Assembly: GCF_016591975.1 (NCBI RefSeq)
Contig: NZ_AP024169.1
Location: 1,846,001 to 1,910,000, forward strand
Origin: Anaeromicropila herbilytica
GTDB lineage: Bacteria > Bacillota > Clostridia > Lachnospirales > Lachnospiraceae
Length of the DNA: 64,000 nucleotides
Direction of reading: 5' to 3'
Under the pieces are notes generated by a model. That model did no database searches, had not been told where the DNA came from, and saw nothing but the letters and a program-made list of their open reading frames with translations. Shown one piece after another: positions 18,201 to 26,371 of the stretch; within the stretch, counting starts at the first letter, position 1; every line of letters begins with the position of its first letter. The translations under genes and the position numbers were made by a program.

Positions 18201-18403
18201 TTCAGAATAATGAAAGACATCTGAGCTATATTAACAAAGAGAATGCAAAGTTCGGATATTGCAACATGTGGAATAGAGAAGGTTATTTATATAAGAAAAA
18301 GGATTATAAGAACAATGAATTCGATTTTGAGGACGGAGATTTTGTATTATATGATGTCAATAAGTCTGCTGCAAAGGATTACATATCCTCAGGCACACAC
18401 TAA
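15212..18403 (+). CDS. large secreted beta-rich protein (DUF5704-like)
   Basis: An exported protein of 1,063 residues or slightly more, rich in beta-strand-like, aromatic and Asn/Asp segments (FWDRFNIPVTYESPDQAVKV; YYVDYLGRNKKEVDVYYSE), resembling large DUF5704-type proteins of Clostridia; that family call is from memory. From GTG 15212 the signal peptide would lack its positive charges. The frame is open back to 15185. A CTG at 15191 would give MRRKKYIVIIIFLVFLC, a textbook signal peptide, 11 bases after GGGG. No sortase motif is seen. Bases about 15460-15660 use C-ending codons unlike the rest. The gene ends the locus before a terminator at 18463. Confidence 0.8.
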   Translation: MIIIFLVFLCIITNKIKAYNNNAYCKNGLLIFSTEDTTASTKTTWETVGFVIKNNIVGKTEDTRSGKYSIIWMSEGKKSEEVDGKITNVYFEFKTDKIRQKLNCKDGETIYLNGIFRVLKNGKPIDNKLYYKYQGEGGISTAQSWRNPYDFWDRFNIPVTYESPDQAVKVEFRMADTNLKIADDIELGEYKVGSQCDLDANNAKIGSKNKGIHIPKSISFGGKDYLIYRHYYYDNDKPSKKFVDKKVSIYDKNYKSKIQSLQSIQAEVTDHGTTIVYMFKSKSTEQEDSEHTESISESLEIPEPTGVIGADDRGNEAFTVEDGIPTTEHLYSNVFTSQFLTTYKFTRTFGTKYYTVNVTRNFILTWDEESKDGRKKEKSKTVPLSMSYQIPREYSYWELKRLGVYGLDMANVENYALPNGKAILTPYNYMPPTVVCSYSNAENDHIIEPKPKDVKLEDISINGGDQEPSIDDSYVSGWEALAKKEVKQILVKNDNLTINGITIMTNVKKEKKTDDPKDMPSGSDEIGENVLYLSNLAIDQNKTNGTYHSKGTVGYKAVTHINVKEANNLNYPIEDINDVVIHTPTVCDAYIENCDSYNQMISPDRTRFSLILGTRFSVQLLTTGQHRFINGYDYRDYAKYIAARQVCLPFDVYNGSSFIRANTWVDMSDIETFYLPTWVEEGKYTIQFRSISLNAEANGGMDRTQYLANTEIDNYVACDSIDVEVSGRIYGLNIYDISDYPTWQNVFRKNNSMQLTGFRYTVGTKNQDENSNGNQEKYTLPLINGSHPKYKNIGTLKTGYAVRFMLTTVGNMYGYNDYIRIKPTFYYVDYLGRNKKEVDVYYSESFLNNKHVMVKMGSELDKTNIKRLSLGEPYLSVPRKEIGDTATLLNILESKLLSLYRNVYTFTNIMIPENLRTFVGNENMLPSRSMPYEIEEKMLTQSVQNWYCEYYIPSEIHILPKDFNLTRYITENGPIDFKEDFWLENGYLLINFDIETIQNNERHLSYINKENAKFGYCNMWNREGYLYKKKDYKNNEFDFEDGDFVLYDVNKSAAKDYISSGTH

Positions 18404-18462
18404 TATTTAATCCCCTTATTATTAAAAATTTAAGGATTGTAGCAATTGGTAATAATAAAAAT

Positions 18463-18504
18463 GGCCAATCATGTCGATGTATATAGTAGACAGGATTGGC
18501 TTTA
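18463..18504 (+). terminator. intrinsic terminator at the end of the Tad-like locus
   Basis: Stem GCCAATCATGTC pairing with GACAGGATTGGC (one mismatch), followed by a short T run. It separates the large secreted protein from the beta-helix pair. Confidence 0.6.
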
Positions 18505-18584
18505 ATTGATTATAGAATTATGTATAGCGTACATTATGTAAAGTTATATTTTTATAATTTGTGCCATACAAAGGAGAGAAAGAC

Positions 18585-19844
18585 ATGGACTTATTTGGAT
18601 TCTTAAAAGAGAAAAAAACAGAAGAGAATATAATCATACATCCATTTGTTCATACGGAGCATACTTTTAAATATTTGTACTGCTTCGGTATTGGAGTACT
18701 TACTTGTGGTCATATGAAAGCAATGACCGAATTGAAGGAACCATTTTCGAAGATGTTACAGAATATCGATCTCTCTGAAAATTATGGAGATCGTATCATT
18801 ATTGATATTAATAATAATTTTGACTATAAAATTAATGATGTATTTCGTATTTTAGATACCAAAGAAAGACAGTATACTTTCGCAGCTGATTTATTTTTAT
18901 TGAGTAGTACAGCTTCTTGGTCTAAATCATATTGTCATAATGTAATAGAAGTGTATATGAATATCTTTAAGTTTTCAAAAGAAGAAAGAGATTTCTTTGA
19001 GCAGTTTGCATTAGCATCTAAGAAAAATCAGCTAGAACAAGCGAGAGTTATCTATCAGATATTTATACAGAATGGTTATACGATTAGCTATAAATTACTA
19101 CAGTATATGTGCTATAATTTTGAATTAAAAGAGCAATTAGGTGATATCGTTCTTGAAAAGGGTGAATCTTTTGTTATTGACAAACCAACTGTAATGAATG
19201 GAAATATCTTTGTTCGGAATGGTTCCAAATTAACGATTGATGGTGGTGAATTAAAAATCAATGGTTACATATTTGTCGATGGAGGTAAACTTGAAATACA
19301 TGACGCAAAGATTCAAGTGACTAATTGTAGTAGCAACACACTGATAAAAGCGACGAATATAGCGATGATAACGATCCTCGGAACAACAATTGATTGTAAT
19401 AGTAAATGTGGTGTTATTCTACAAGATGCAGGACATTTAGTAATTAGAGATTCAAAATTAAAGAATACCAAGTTATCCGCAGGTATTGAATTTAAAGGAA
19501 AATCAATTACATTGGAGGACAGTACTCTAGAAGATTGTGTTAATGGAGGCATGATTGTAATAGAAGAAGCGATTATGAAAGTCTCAAATAGTACATTTTA
19601 TAATTGCGAGGCAGATCATGGAGGAGCTATCTTTTTTGATTCGTTATATGATGGTTTGATAAACAGTTGTGTATTCAAGAATTGTCGAGCAAAATACATA
19701 GCGGGTGCAGTTTATTTTGCGAATAAGAAATATGGTCAAGAGATTATTAATTGTGAGTTTAGTCAATATTCACCTGAAAACAGTGCTATAGAAAATGTCT
19801 ATCTGGAGAGAGATAATACCTTTGGAAAAGAGGAACGCTTATGA
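18585..19844 (+). CDS. right-handed beta-helix (pectin-lyase-like) protein, paralog 1
   Basis: I chose ATG 18585, eight bases after AAGGAG, over an earlier GTG in the same frame. The 419-residue product has an alpha-helical N-terminal domain (about 1-185) and a C-terminal parallel beta-helix (about 190-400). The helix is visible as repeated short strands of the type GGKLEIHDAKIQV, GHLVIRDSKLKN, SITLEDSTLEDC, MKVSNSTFYNCEADHGGAIFF. There is no signal peptide. Beta-helix proteins of this class can be lyases, glycosidases or passive ligands; no catalytic residues are recognisable. The stop overlaps the start of paralog 2 (ATGA). Confidence 0.8.
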   Translation: MDLFGFLKEKKTEENIIIHPFVHTEHTFKYLYCFGIGVLTCGHMKAMTELKEPFSKMLQNIDLSENYGDRIIIDINNNFDYKINDVFRILDTKERQYTFAADLFLLSSTASWSKSYCHNVIEVYMNIFKFSKEERDFFEQFALASKKNQLEQARVIYQIFIQNGYTISYKLLQYMCYNFELKEQLGDIVLEKGESFVIDKPTVMNGNIFVRNGSKLTIDGGELKINGYIFVDGGKLEIHDAKIQVTNCSSNTLIKATNIAMITILGTTIDCNSKCGVILQDAGHLVIRDSKLKNTKLSAGIEFKGKSITLEDSTLEDCVNGGMIVIEEAIMKVSNSTFYNCEADHGGAIFFDSLYDGLINSCVFKNCRAKYIAGAVYFANKKYGQEIINCEFSQYSPENSAIENVYLERDNTFGKEERL

Positions 19845-21679
19845 AATTAGATACACTTACAAAATTAAATAATAAGAAAAAAATGTGGATTTCACCAAAG
19901 CATCCTTTGTTTTTTGAGAGTCTTGATTTTAAAATTAAATATGCTGCAGGAGTATTCGTTCATGCAGCACTTAATAAAACAGTTAATACATTAAATAACT
20001 TTGAATTGCAACGATTATTAAATATAGGATTAGGACTTAATGGAAAAGAGATGGCTAATGTAATTAATCTTGCTCAGAAGAAAGAGGATATCGTAGGTGA
20101 TATCATAGAGTTATTAGATGAACCAGTGAAAAAATATTTATTCTTATTGGATATATCAAGTGTAGCAATGAGAAGTACAGAGCTATGTGAAGAGGAAATG
20201 GAATCCATTAAGAACTATCTTGAATTGCTTCATATAGAGGTAGAAACCTTTGAGTTACTCTATGATTTTATCAAATGTTCAACCAACTTTGATAGTGATA
20301 ATTGTATCAAAGTATTTGAGAAGATGATTGATAAAGAACTATCCATTACAATGTCAGAATTAAAATATTATATACCTGAGATTGCTTATGTTACGAAGAT
20401 AGATAGTAAGATTATGAAAAAAGGAATGAATCTTCGATTGGTAGATAATTGTGAGATTAAAGAAACGATAATCGTGCCAACGGGAACTACCTTATACATA
20501 GCAAATGCAGTAATTCATATGTATGGAACTATCATTGTAGATGGTGGAAAATTAGTCATTCGTGATAGTAAATTAGTGAATAAAGATCAGGAAAGTGATA
20601 CTTTAATTGTTGTAAAGAATTTTTCCGAAGTTGAAATATACAATACTAATTTTGATTGTAGATATATGGGAAGTGCAATAGATCAAGATAATGGAAAATT
20701 AAAAGTAATCGATAGTAAGTTCTTTCATACCACCAAAAAAAGTGCAATTCGCTTCTGGGGAAGTGAAATACATATTGAAAATTCACTTTTTCATGACTGT
20801 TTAACGAATAAAGATGGTGCAGCTCTTAAGATTGAGACAGGTAACGGAATTATCAAAGGATGTACATTTGAGAATTGTGAAGCCAAAAATGGTGGAGCAA
20901 TTGATACAAGAGATGGAATTATGATTCTCAATAGTAAATTTAGCAAATGTAGTGCAAAAGGATATGGAGCAGCTATATTCTATCATGGTGAAGTAAAATC
21001 TAATGTCTCACATTGTGAATATATTAAGTGCAGACCTGAAAAGGAAGAATTAATTCAGTATATTACCTCGAATGAAGAAAAAGTGATTGATCATGAATAT
21101 ACCATCATAGTGTCTACAATCTTAGATCAACCATTACGTATTACTAGCCTAGGAGTATTAGCTATTAACAATGCAACAGTATATGTAGAGAAAACTATTA
21201 TTTGCAGTGGAGTTCTGATCATAAAAAATTCAAATATCATAGCAGGTAATGATGTTGGTAGAGATATCTTCGTTATTACAAGAGCAAGAGGCGTAAATAT
21301 TAGTCAATCAGAATTTGACGGACACTTAAGGGCTGGAATATTCTGTGCAACTGGATCAAGAATGCAGGTATCTGATTGCATCTTTCGTAATACCTCTGGT
21401 GGACGTGCTATATTTGACGCATTTGAACCTGAGATTAGAGGCTGTATCTTCTCATATTGCTTAGGAGGTGCTCTGAACGCTTGCTCTGGAAAGATTACAG
21501 ATTCGGTATTTGTGTCAACTAGAGCGAAAAATGGAGCAGCAATACTAATGTATGGAGCAAAAGGTGAGATTGGTAATTGCAAGTTTGTCAAATGCATTTC
21601 GGATTATAGCGGTGGTGCAATAGATGCAACATTAGGCAATACGATAAGAGATTGTGAGTATGAAGATTGTAATCAGTAA
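19841..21679 (+). CDS. right-handed beta-helix protein, paralog 2 (longer)
   Basis: The 612-residue protein shares the plan of its upstream neighbour: a helical N-terminal domain (about 1-190) followed by beta-helix coils. Here there are two helix blocks, near 200-390 and 410-610. Coil repeats include GGKLVIRDSKLV, GKLKVIDSKFFHT, EIHIENSLFHDC, GIIKGCTFENCEAKNGGAI, GEIGNCKFVKCISDYSGGAI. Cysteines recur at the same coil position (a Cys ladder). No signal peptide, so a cytoplasmic place or a non-Sec export route is implied. The two genes overlap by four bases and are probably made together. Confidence 0.8.
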   Translation: MKLDTLTKLNNKKKMWISPKHPLFFESLDFKIKYAAGVFVHAALNKTVNTLNNFELQRLLNIGLGLNGKEMANVINLAQKKEDIVGDIIELLDEPVKKYLFLLDISSVAMRSTELCEEEMESIKNYLELLHIEVETFELLYDFIKCSTNFDSDNCIKVFEKMIDKELSITMSELKYYIPEIAYVTKIDSKIMKKGMNLRLVDNCEIKETIIVPTGTTLYIANAVIHMYGTIIVDGGKLVIRDSKLVNKDQESDTLIVVKNFSEVEIYNTNFDCRYMGSAIDQDNGKLKVIDSKFFHTTKKSAIRFWGSEIHIENSLFHDCLTNKDGAALKIETGNGIIKGCTFENCEAKNGGAIDTRDGIMILNSKFSKCSAKGYGAAIFYHGEVKSNVSHCEYIKCRPEKEELIQYITSNEEKVIDHEYTIIVSTILDQPLRITSLGVLAINNATVYVEKTIICSGVLIIKNSNIIAGNDVGRDIFVITRARGVNISQSEFDGHLRAGIFCATGSRMQVSDCIFRNTSGGRAIFDAFEPEIRGCIFSYCLGGALNACSGKITDSVFVSTRAKNGAAILMYGAKGEIGNCKFVKCISDYSGGAIDATLGNTIRDCEYEDCNQ

Positions 21680-21762
21680 TCCATATTAGAAAGATTCTAA
21701 AGGTAATGTACATCAACTCATACAAGCGATACTAAATGAATAAAGAACCAAATAAAAACAAA

Positions 21763-21786
21763 AAGAGGATGATTAATCATCCTCTT
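21763..21786 (-). terminator. terminator overlapping the 3' end of the CorC/HlyC-like gene
   Basis: A perfect palindrome with arms AAGAGGATGATT / AATCATCCTCTT that spans the stop codon of the minus-strand gene. On the minus strand it is followed by a T-rich run (TTTTGTTTTT). Confidence 0.7.
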
Positions 21787-23056
21787 CATTTATTACCTCA
21801 ACTGAGTCGTGAAGTACAATATGCACTTTTTCGATTCGATTTTTTTCTAATGAATCAACTGTATAAGTTATATTCTTATCCGTTACTGACTCGCCTTCTA
21901 CTGGTAGATGTTCTAAGAGTGTTATGATATGCCCAGCAATCGAATCATACTCATCCGATTCGAGATTAAGGCCAATAACTTCATTAATTTCATACAATCT
22001 AGTATTACCCTCTGCAATATATTCATTTTCAGAAATGCATTGAATAGATTCTTCCTCGTCCTCGTCGTACTCATCTTTAATATCTCCAACGATTTCTTCT
22101 AATAGATCTTCTAAGGTAATAAGTCCAGCAGTAGCGCCGTATTCATCTAATACAATAGCCATTGCCATAGAGCCTCTTCTCATCTCAACTAATAACTCAG
22201 AGGTCTTTTTGAATTCATATGTGAAATAAGGTTTACGCATGATGGATTCAATATGAAAATCCTCTTTTTTATTATGATAGAAAAATATATCTTTTAAATT
22301 GATAATACCAACGATATTATCCTTTGTTTCTTTATATACAGGAAGTCTTGAATACTTCTCTATTTCAAAAGCAGCAACAAGTTCATCATAAGTAAAATCT
22401 ATATTGGCGAATTCCATGTTAATTCTAGGAACCATCAGATCTTTTGCTAAAGAGTCACCAAAATCAACTACATTGGTTATCATTTTTCTTTCTTCGCTTT
22501 CAATAACACCTTCTTCATGACTGAATTCCACAATCGTTCGAAGTTCACTTTCTGTAATAGAATTAAGTTTCGACTTGGCATTAATACCAAATATCTTAAG
22601 AATTCCATTCGAAATCTTATCAACGATAAATATGATTGGTGTTAGTATAAGAGTAATTAAAGCGATGAATCCACCATATGTTAAAGCTAACTTCTCGGCA
22701 TATATATTCGTAATTGTCTTTGGAATAGTTTCACCAAAGATCAAAAGGACAATCGTAAGTATACCTGTTGCAATTCCTACGCCAATACTATGAAAGTGGT
22801 TTAATGTCAATCGAGTAGTTATTGTAGCAGCAGTTAATATTACAATGTTCTTGCCAATCAGTATGGCACTTAGCATCTTTTCGGGTTCTTCAATTAGCTT
22901 AATTACCTTATGACTTCCTTTTATATCTTCATCAGCTAACGTACGTATTCTTAGTTTGTTAACAACTTTGAAAGCAGTTTCTGCGGATGAGAAAAATGCG
23001 GAAAGCAATATAAGAATAAATAAAATAAACAATTGCGTGACTTCACTCGGGTCCAA
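21773..23056 (-). CDS. CorC/HlyC-family membrane protein (CNNM-CBS-CorC_HlyC)
   Basis: Domain order is CNNM-type transmembrane region (four hydrophobic segments in the first 150 residues, starting SEVTQLFILFILILLSAFFS and SSAETAF), paired CBS domains (around 205-335, including MVPRINMEF and LDEYGATAGLITLEDLLEEIVGDI), and a C-terminal transporter-associated CorC_HlyC domain. Such proteins are linked to magnesium or other cation efflux; hemolysin is a historical name. I chose TTG 23056, eight bases after AGGAG, as start; the frame extends upstream to 23098 without a site. 427 residues. It ends in its own terminator and converges on the beta-helix genes. Confidence 0.92.
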   Translation of the reverse strand: MDPSEVTQLFILFILILLSAFFSSAETAFKVVNKLRIRTLADEDIKGSHKVIKLIEEPEKMLSAILIGKNIVILTAATITTRLTLNHFHSIGVGIATGILTIVLLIFGETIPKTITNIYAEKLALTYGGFIALITLILTPIIFIVDKISNGILKIFGINAKSKLNSITESELRTIVEFSHEEGVIESEERKMITNVVDFGDSLAKDLMVPRINMEFANIDFTYDELVAAFEIEKYSRLPVYKETKDNIVGIINLKDIFFYHNKKEDFHIESIMRKPYFTYEFKKTSELLVEMRRGSMAMAIVLDEYGATAGLITLEDLLEEIVGDIKDEYDEDEEESIQCISENEYIAEGNTRLYEINEVIGLNLESDEYDSIAGHIITLLEHLPVEGESVTDKNITYTVDSLEKNRIEKVHIVLHDSVEVINEEDD

Positions 23057-23320
23057 ATTATCATCTCCTAAATATGTTTTTTGATTTTTGCATGACAATA
23101 GTATTGTAACTGAATACGCTTATTGTGTCAAGAGAGCTGCGATTTTGAGAGTCAGAATTAGTTGGAGTGTTATTTCACATGCAGTTCATATGGATTTCAC
23201 AATCTTAGTGTATAATGAAGAAAATATTTAAAAAGAGTAGAGAGTACAGAAATAAATCTGGTTAGGGTGTCAAATTAATTTTAAAAATAAATGGATGATA
23301 TAAAATATCGGAGGTGGAAC

Positions 23321-23929
23321 ATGAGAAAAATATCTCATATTACATTAGCAAAATATCTAGCAGATAATATAGAAGTACAAGGAATCACAATATATAGGCG
23401 TTCTTTTTATATCGGGAGTATTTTGCCTGATTGTACACCATCATTTATAACAAAAAGGCATACGATAGAAGATACTTTTGATATACTAAGGTTAGAAATA
23501 AGGAATATTACGACGAGAAATGAATTACAAAAGGAAATAGATGCTACTTATTATAGACATCTTGGAATCATAACACATTATTTAGCAGATTATTTTACCT
23601 ATCCACATACTAAAAACTTTAATGGATCTATTAAAGAACATTGCTCCTATGAAAAAGACTTAATTCAAGGTCTGCTATGTTATGTAAATGAACGAGAACA
23701 TACAATTAGAAAGAGTGAGATTACATGGGATAACCCTGAACAATATGAAGATGAATTATCTAAATATATATTAGATAAGCATCAAGAGTACCTAGAATAT
23801 GCAGACGGAATCGAAGTTGACTGTAAATATATTGTAGAAATCTGTAGTAATGTTCTAGATGCAATTCATGAATATCACCAGTATTCGTGCGAAAGATACA
23901 AGAAGGTTGAAATTGCTGAAGCTATTTAA
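23321..23929 (+). CDS. zinc-dependent phospholipase C-like family protein
   Basis: The 202-residue product has the histidine and aspartate pattern of the zinc-dependent phospholipase C/S1-P1 superfamily: ITLAKYLAD, FYIGSILPDC with an Asp, HTIEDTF, then RHLGIITHYLADYFTYPHTK. There is no signal peptide, unlike secreted clostridial phospholipases, so this is the small intracellular branch with unknown substrate. I chose ATG 23321, preceded by GGAGGTGG, over ATG 23291. It is followed by a 400-bp inverted repeat. Confidence 0.8.
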   Translation: MRKISHITLAKYLADNIEVQGITIYRRSFYIGSILPDCTPSFITKRHTIEDTFDILRLEIRNITTRNELQKEIDATYYRHLGIITHYLADYFTYPHTKNFNGSIKEHCSYEKDLIQGLLCYVNEREHTIRKSEITWDNPEQYEDELSKYILDKHQEYLEYADGIEVDCKYIVEICSNVLDAIHEYHQYSCERYKKVEIAEAI

Positions 23930-23943
23930 ATGTTAATCACTTA

Positions 23944-24340
23944 AAACTTCGAGCAAAAACTACCGTATACTTAATAAATTCAGGCCTAAAAACGAGATTA
24001 ATTACCATGATTGAATCGTTTATATCGTCGTGACTTTGCCACATTTGTGAAGTTACTTATGCTTTATCAATTTGATTTAGCTATAAAAAGTTCACTGTTT
24101 GACGAAAGTGAGGAGTGTGAAATAAAAAGCATTTCACACGTTGAATTTAGGCCTGCGAGCAAGTCGCAGGCATGTGGGTTAGTTTGAACTTTTTATAGCT
24201 GTATTTATCAAAGTGATAAAACATTAGTAACTTCCAAATGTGGCAATGGAACGTAAGATGTAAATGATTCAATCATGGTAATTTGGAGAACCTAACACCT
24301 GAATTTATCAAGTATTCAATGAACTTCTGACTGGAAGTTT
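23944..24340. repeat. long imperfect inverted repeat, about 400 bp (element P1)
   Basis: Left arm 23944-24094 and right arm 24185-24340 are reverse complements over nearly their whole length with scattered mismatches. Examples are AGCTATAAAAAGTTCA (24079-24094) with its complement at 24185-24200, and the GCCACATTTG and ATTACCATGATTGAATC segments. The 90-base centre holds two more perfect hairpins (24115-24139 and 24151-24171). The element fills the gap between the phospholipase-like gene and an ABC-F terminator. No open frame runs through it. Its outer right end recurs at 48011-48060. Confidence 0.85.
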
Positions 24341-24354
24341 GAGTAATAAATATA

Positions 24355-24399
24355 AAAACGATAGGAATAGAATCTACTCGATTCTATTCCTATCGCTTT
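24355..24399 (-). terminator. strong terminator of the ABC-F gene
   Basis: Stem CGATAGGAATAGAATC with its exact complement around a five-base loop. The minus-strand side continues into a T run. Directly abuts the long inverted repeat. Confidence 0.9.
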
Positions 24400-24413
24400 A
24401 TTCGTTAATTAAA

Positions 24414-26039
24414 TTATTCTTCAGTTACGATGCTCATAACCTGTCTTTTTCTTGCTAATTCATCATTATCAAGATATTCATCATAAGTTGAAATCTTATC
24501 GATAAGACCGTTTGGAGTAAGTTCCAGGATACGGTTAGCAATCGTTTGAATAAATTGATGATCTTGTGAGGTGAATAAAGCTGCACCAGGGAACTTGATT
24601 AAACCATTATTTAAAGCAGTAATAGATTCCATGTCTAAATGGTTTGTAGGTTCATCAAGGATAAGAACATTAGAACCCATAATCATCATTTTAGAAAGCA
24701 TACAACGTACTTTTTCACCACCGGATAATACCTTAACTTTTTTAACGCCTTCTTCACCAGCGAATAACATTCTACCTAAGAAACCACGAACATAGGTAAC
24801 ATCTTTTTCAGGTGAGAATTGCATTAACCAATCCACAATGATTTCGTCGCCTGAGAAATCTTTGGTGTTATCTTTAGGGAAGTAAGCGGTAGAAGTAGTA
24901 ATACCCCATTTGTATTCACCTTCGTCAGGTTCCATTTCACCTGCAAGGATTTTGAATAAAGTAGTAGTTGCTAATGTATTAGGTCCAACAAAAGCTGCTT
25001 TATCATCACGACCAATGATAAAGGAAATATCATCAAGAACTTTTACACCATCAATTGTTTTTGATAAATGAGATACTGTTAATACTTCATTACCAATTTC
25101 TCTAAATGGTCTAAAGTCGATATAAGGATATTTTCTACTTGATGGTCTAATTTCATCTAATTCAATCTTATCAAGAGCTTTCTTTCTTGAAGTTGCTTGT
25201 TTTGATTTGGATGCATTCGCAGAGAATCTTTGAATAAATTCTTGAAGTTCTTTAATCTTTTCTTCTTTCTTCTTATTCGCATCCTTCATTTGTTTAACCA
25301 TAAGCTGACTTGATTCATACCAGAAATCATAGTTACCAGCATATAATTGAATCTTTGCGTAGTCGATATCTGCAGTATGCGTACATACCTTATTTAAGAA
25401 ATAACGGTCATGGGATACAACAATAACTGTATTCTCAAAGTTAATAAGGAATTCTTCTAACCAACGGATTGCATCGATATCAAGGTGGTTAGTAGGCTCA
25501 TCTAGAAGTAAGATGTCTGGATTGCCAAATAAAGCTTGTGCAAGAAGTACTTTAATCTTTTCGCTACCATTTAATTCACTCATTAACTTGTAATGTAAAT
25601 CAGTATTGATACCAAGACCATTTAATAGGTTGGCTGCATCAGATTCTGCTTCCCATCCGTTTAATGTAGCAAATTCACCTTCTAATTCACTTGCTTTAAT
25701 GCCGTCTTCTTCGGTAAAGTCTTCTTTAGCATAGATTGCGTCTTTTTCTTTCATTATTTCATAGAGTCTTTTATTACCCATGATAACAGTGTTTAATACG
25801 TCGAATTCATCGTATTTAAAGTGATCCTGTTGTAAGAAAGAAAGTCTCTGTCCAGGAGTGATAATAATATCTCCGTTCGTTGGTTCAATTTGACCAGAAA
25901 GAATCTTAAGGAATGTTGATTTACCAGCACCATTTGCACCAATAAGACCATAACAGTTTCCCTCTGTAAATTTGATATTTACATCTTCAAAAAGGGCTCT
26001 TTTTCCTAATCTTAATGTAACGTTACTTGCTTGAATCAT
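24414..26039 (-). CDS. ABC-F family ATPase (YbiT/YkpA type)
   Basis: Two ATPase domains in one 541-residue chain without membrane segments, the mark of ABC-F proteins that act on the ribosome. The first domain has Walker A GLIGANGAGKST, signature LNGSEKIKVLLAQAL and Walker B DILLLDEPTNHLD. The inter-domain linker holds the KQMKDANKKKEEKIKELQ coiled coil. The second domain has signature LSGGEKVRCMLSKM and Walker B NVLILDEPTNHLD. Its Walker A reads GPNTLATTTLF, lacking the usual Gly-Lys. Length and order fit the YbiT/YkpA branch (housekeeping translation factor) rather than a resistance protein. Confidence 0.93.
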   Translation of the reverse strand: MIQASNVTLRLGKRALFEDVNIKFTEGNCYGLIGANGAGKSTFLKILSGQIEPTNGDIIITPGQRLSFLQQDHFKYDEFDVLNTVIMGNKRLYEIMKEKDAIYAKEDFTEEDGIKASELEGEFATLNGWEAESDAANLLNGLGINTDLHYKLMSELNGSEKIKVLLAQALFGNPDILLLDEPTNHLDIDAIRWLEEFLINFENTVIVVSHDRYFLNKVCTHTADIDYAKIQLYAGNYDFWYESSQLMVKQMKDANKKKEEKIKELQEFIQRFSANASKSKQATSRKKALDKIELDEIRPSSRKYPYIDFRPFREIGNEVLTVSHLSKTIDGVKVLDDISFIIGRDDKAAFVGPNTLATTTLFKILAGEMEPDEGEYKWGITTSTAYFPKDNTKDFSGDEIIVDWLMQFSPEKDVTYVRGFLGRMLFAGEEGVKKVKVLSGGEKVRCMLSKMMIMGSNVLILDEPTNHLDMESITALNNGLIKFPGAALFTSQDHQFIQTIANRILELTPNGLIDKISTYDEYLDNDELARKRQVMSIVTEE

Positions 26040-26164
26040 AGTTAGTTAACCTCTCTATTATAAATTTTATCATGTTCCATACTTTGGCTAGGATATACCT
26101 AGTGTATAATCATTTCTATTTTACCGTATCTTGATTATTTTGCAAGTCTTTTCTGCTATTTTTG

Positions 26165-26230
26165 TTGTATAAGTATGACAATCATAGTATAATAGTATAA
26201 GTTTAAGGGGTGTCTGTTCATGACACCCTA
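26165..26230 (+). promoter_or_regulatory. promoter and leader hairpin upstream of the Uup-like ABC-F gene
   Basis: TTGTAT (26165-26170) and TATAAT (26188-26193) are 17 bases apart. About seven bases downstream of the expected start comes a hairpin (GGGTGTC 26208-26214 with GACACCC 26222-26228). A tiny frame, MTPYSLM (ATG 26220, after AAGGGG), begins in this hairpin. About 140 bases of leader then precede the gene at 26372. This could be an attenuator, or chance. Confidence 0.45.
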
Positions 26231-26371
26231 TTCTTTGATGTAGTAAAATGTTATGATGTGCAGAGTAATATTTTCAGTTAAGACTATGATTTACAATGCA
26301 TTTATTTTATGTAATATGTAAAGAACTTATTGTGACTGAAGTGTTACTTTATCAATAGATAAGGAGTTTTT

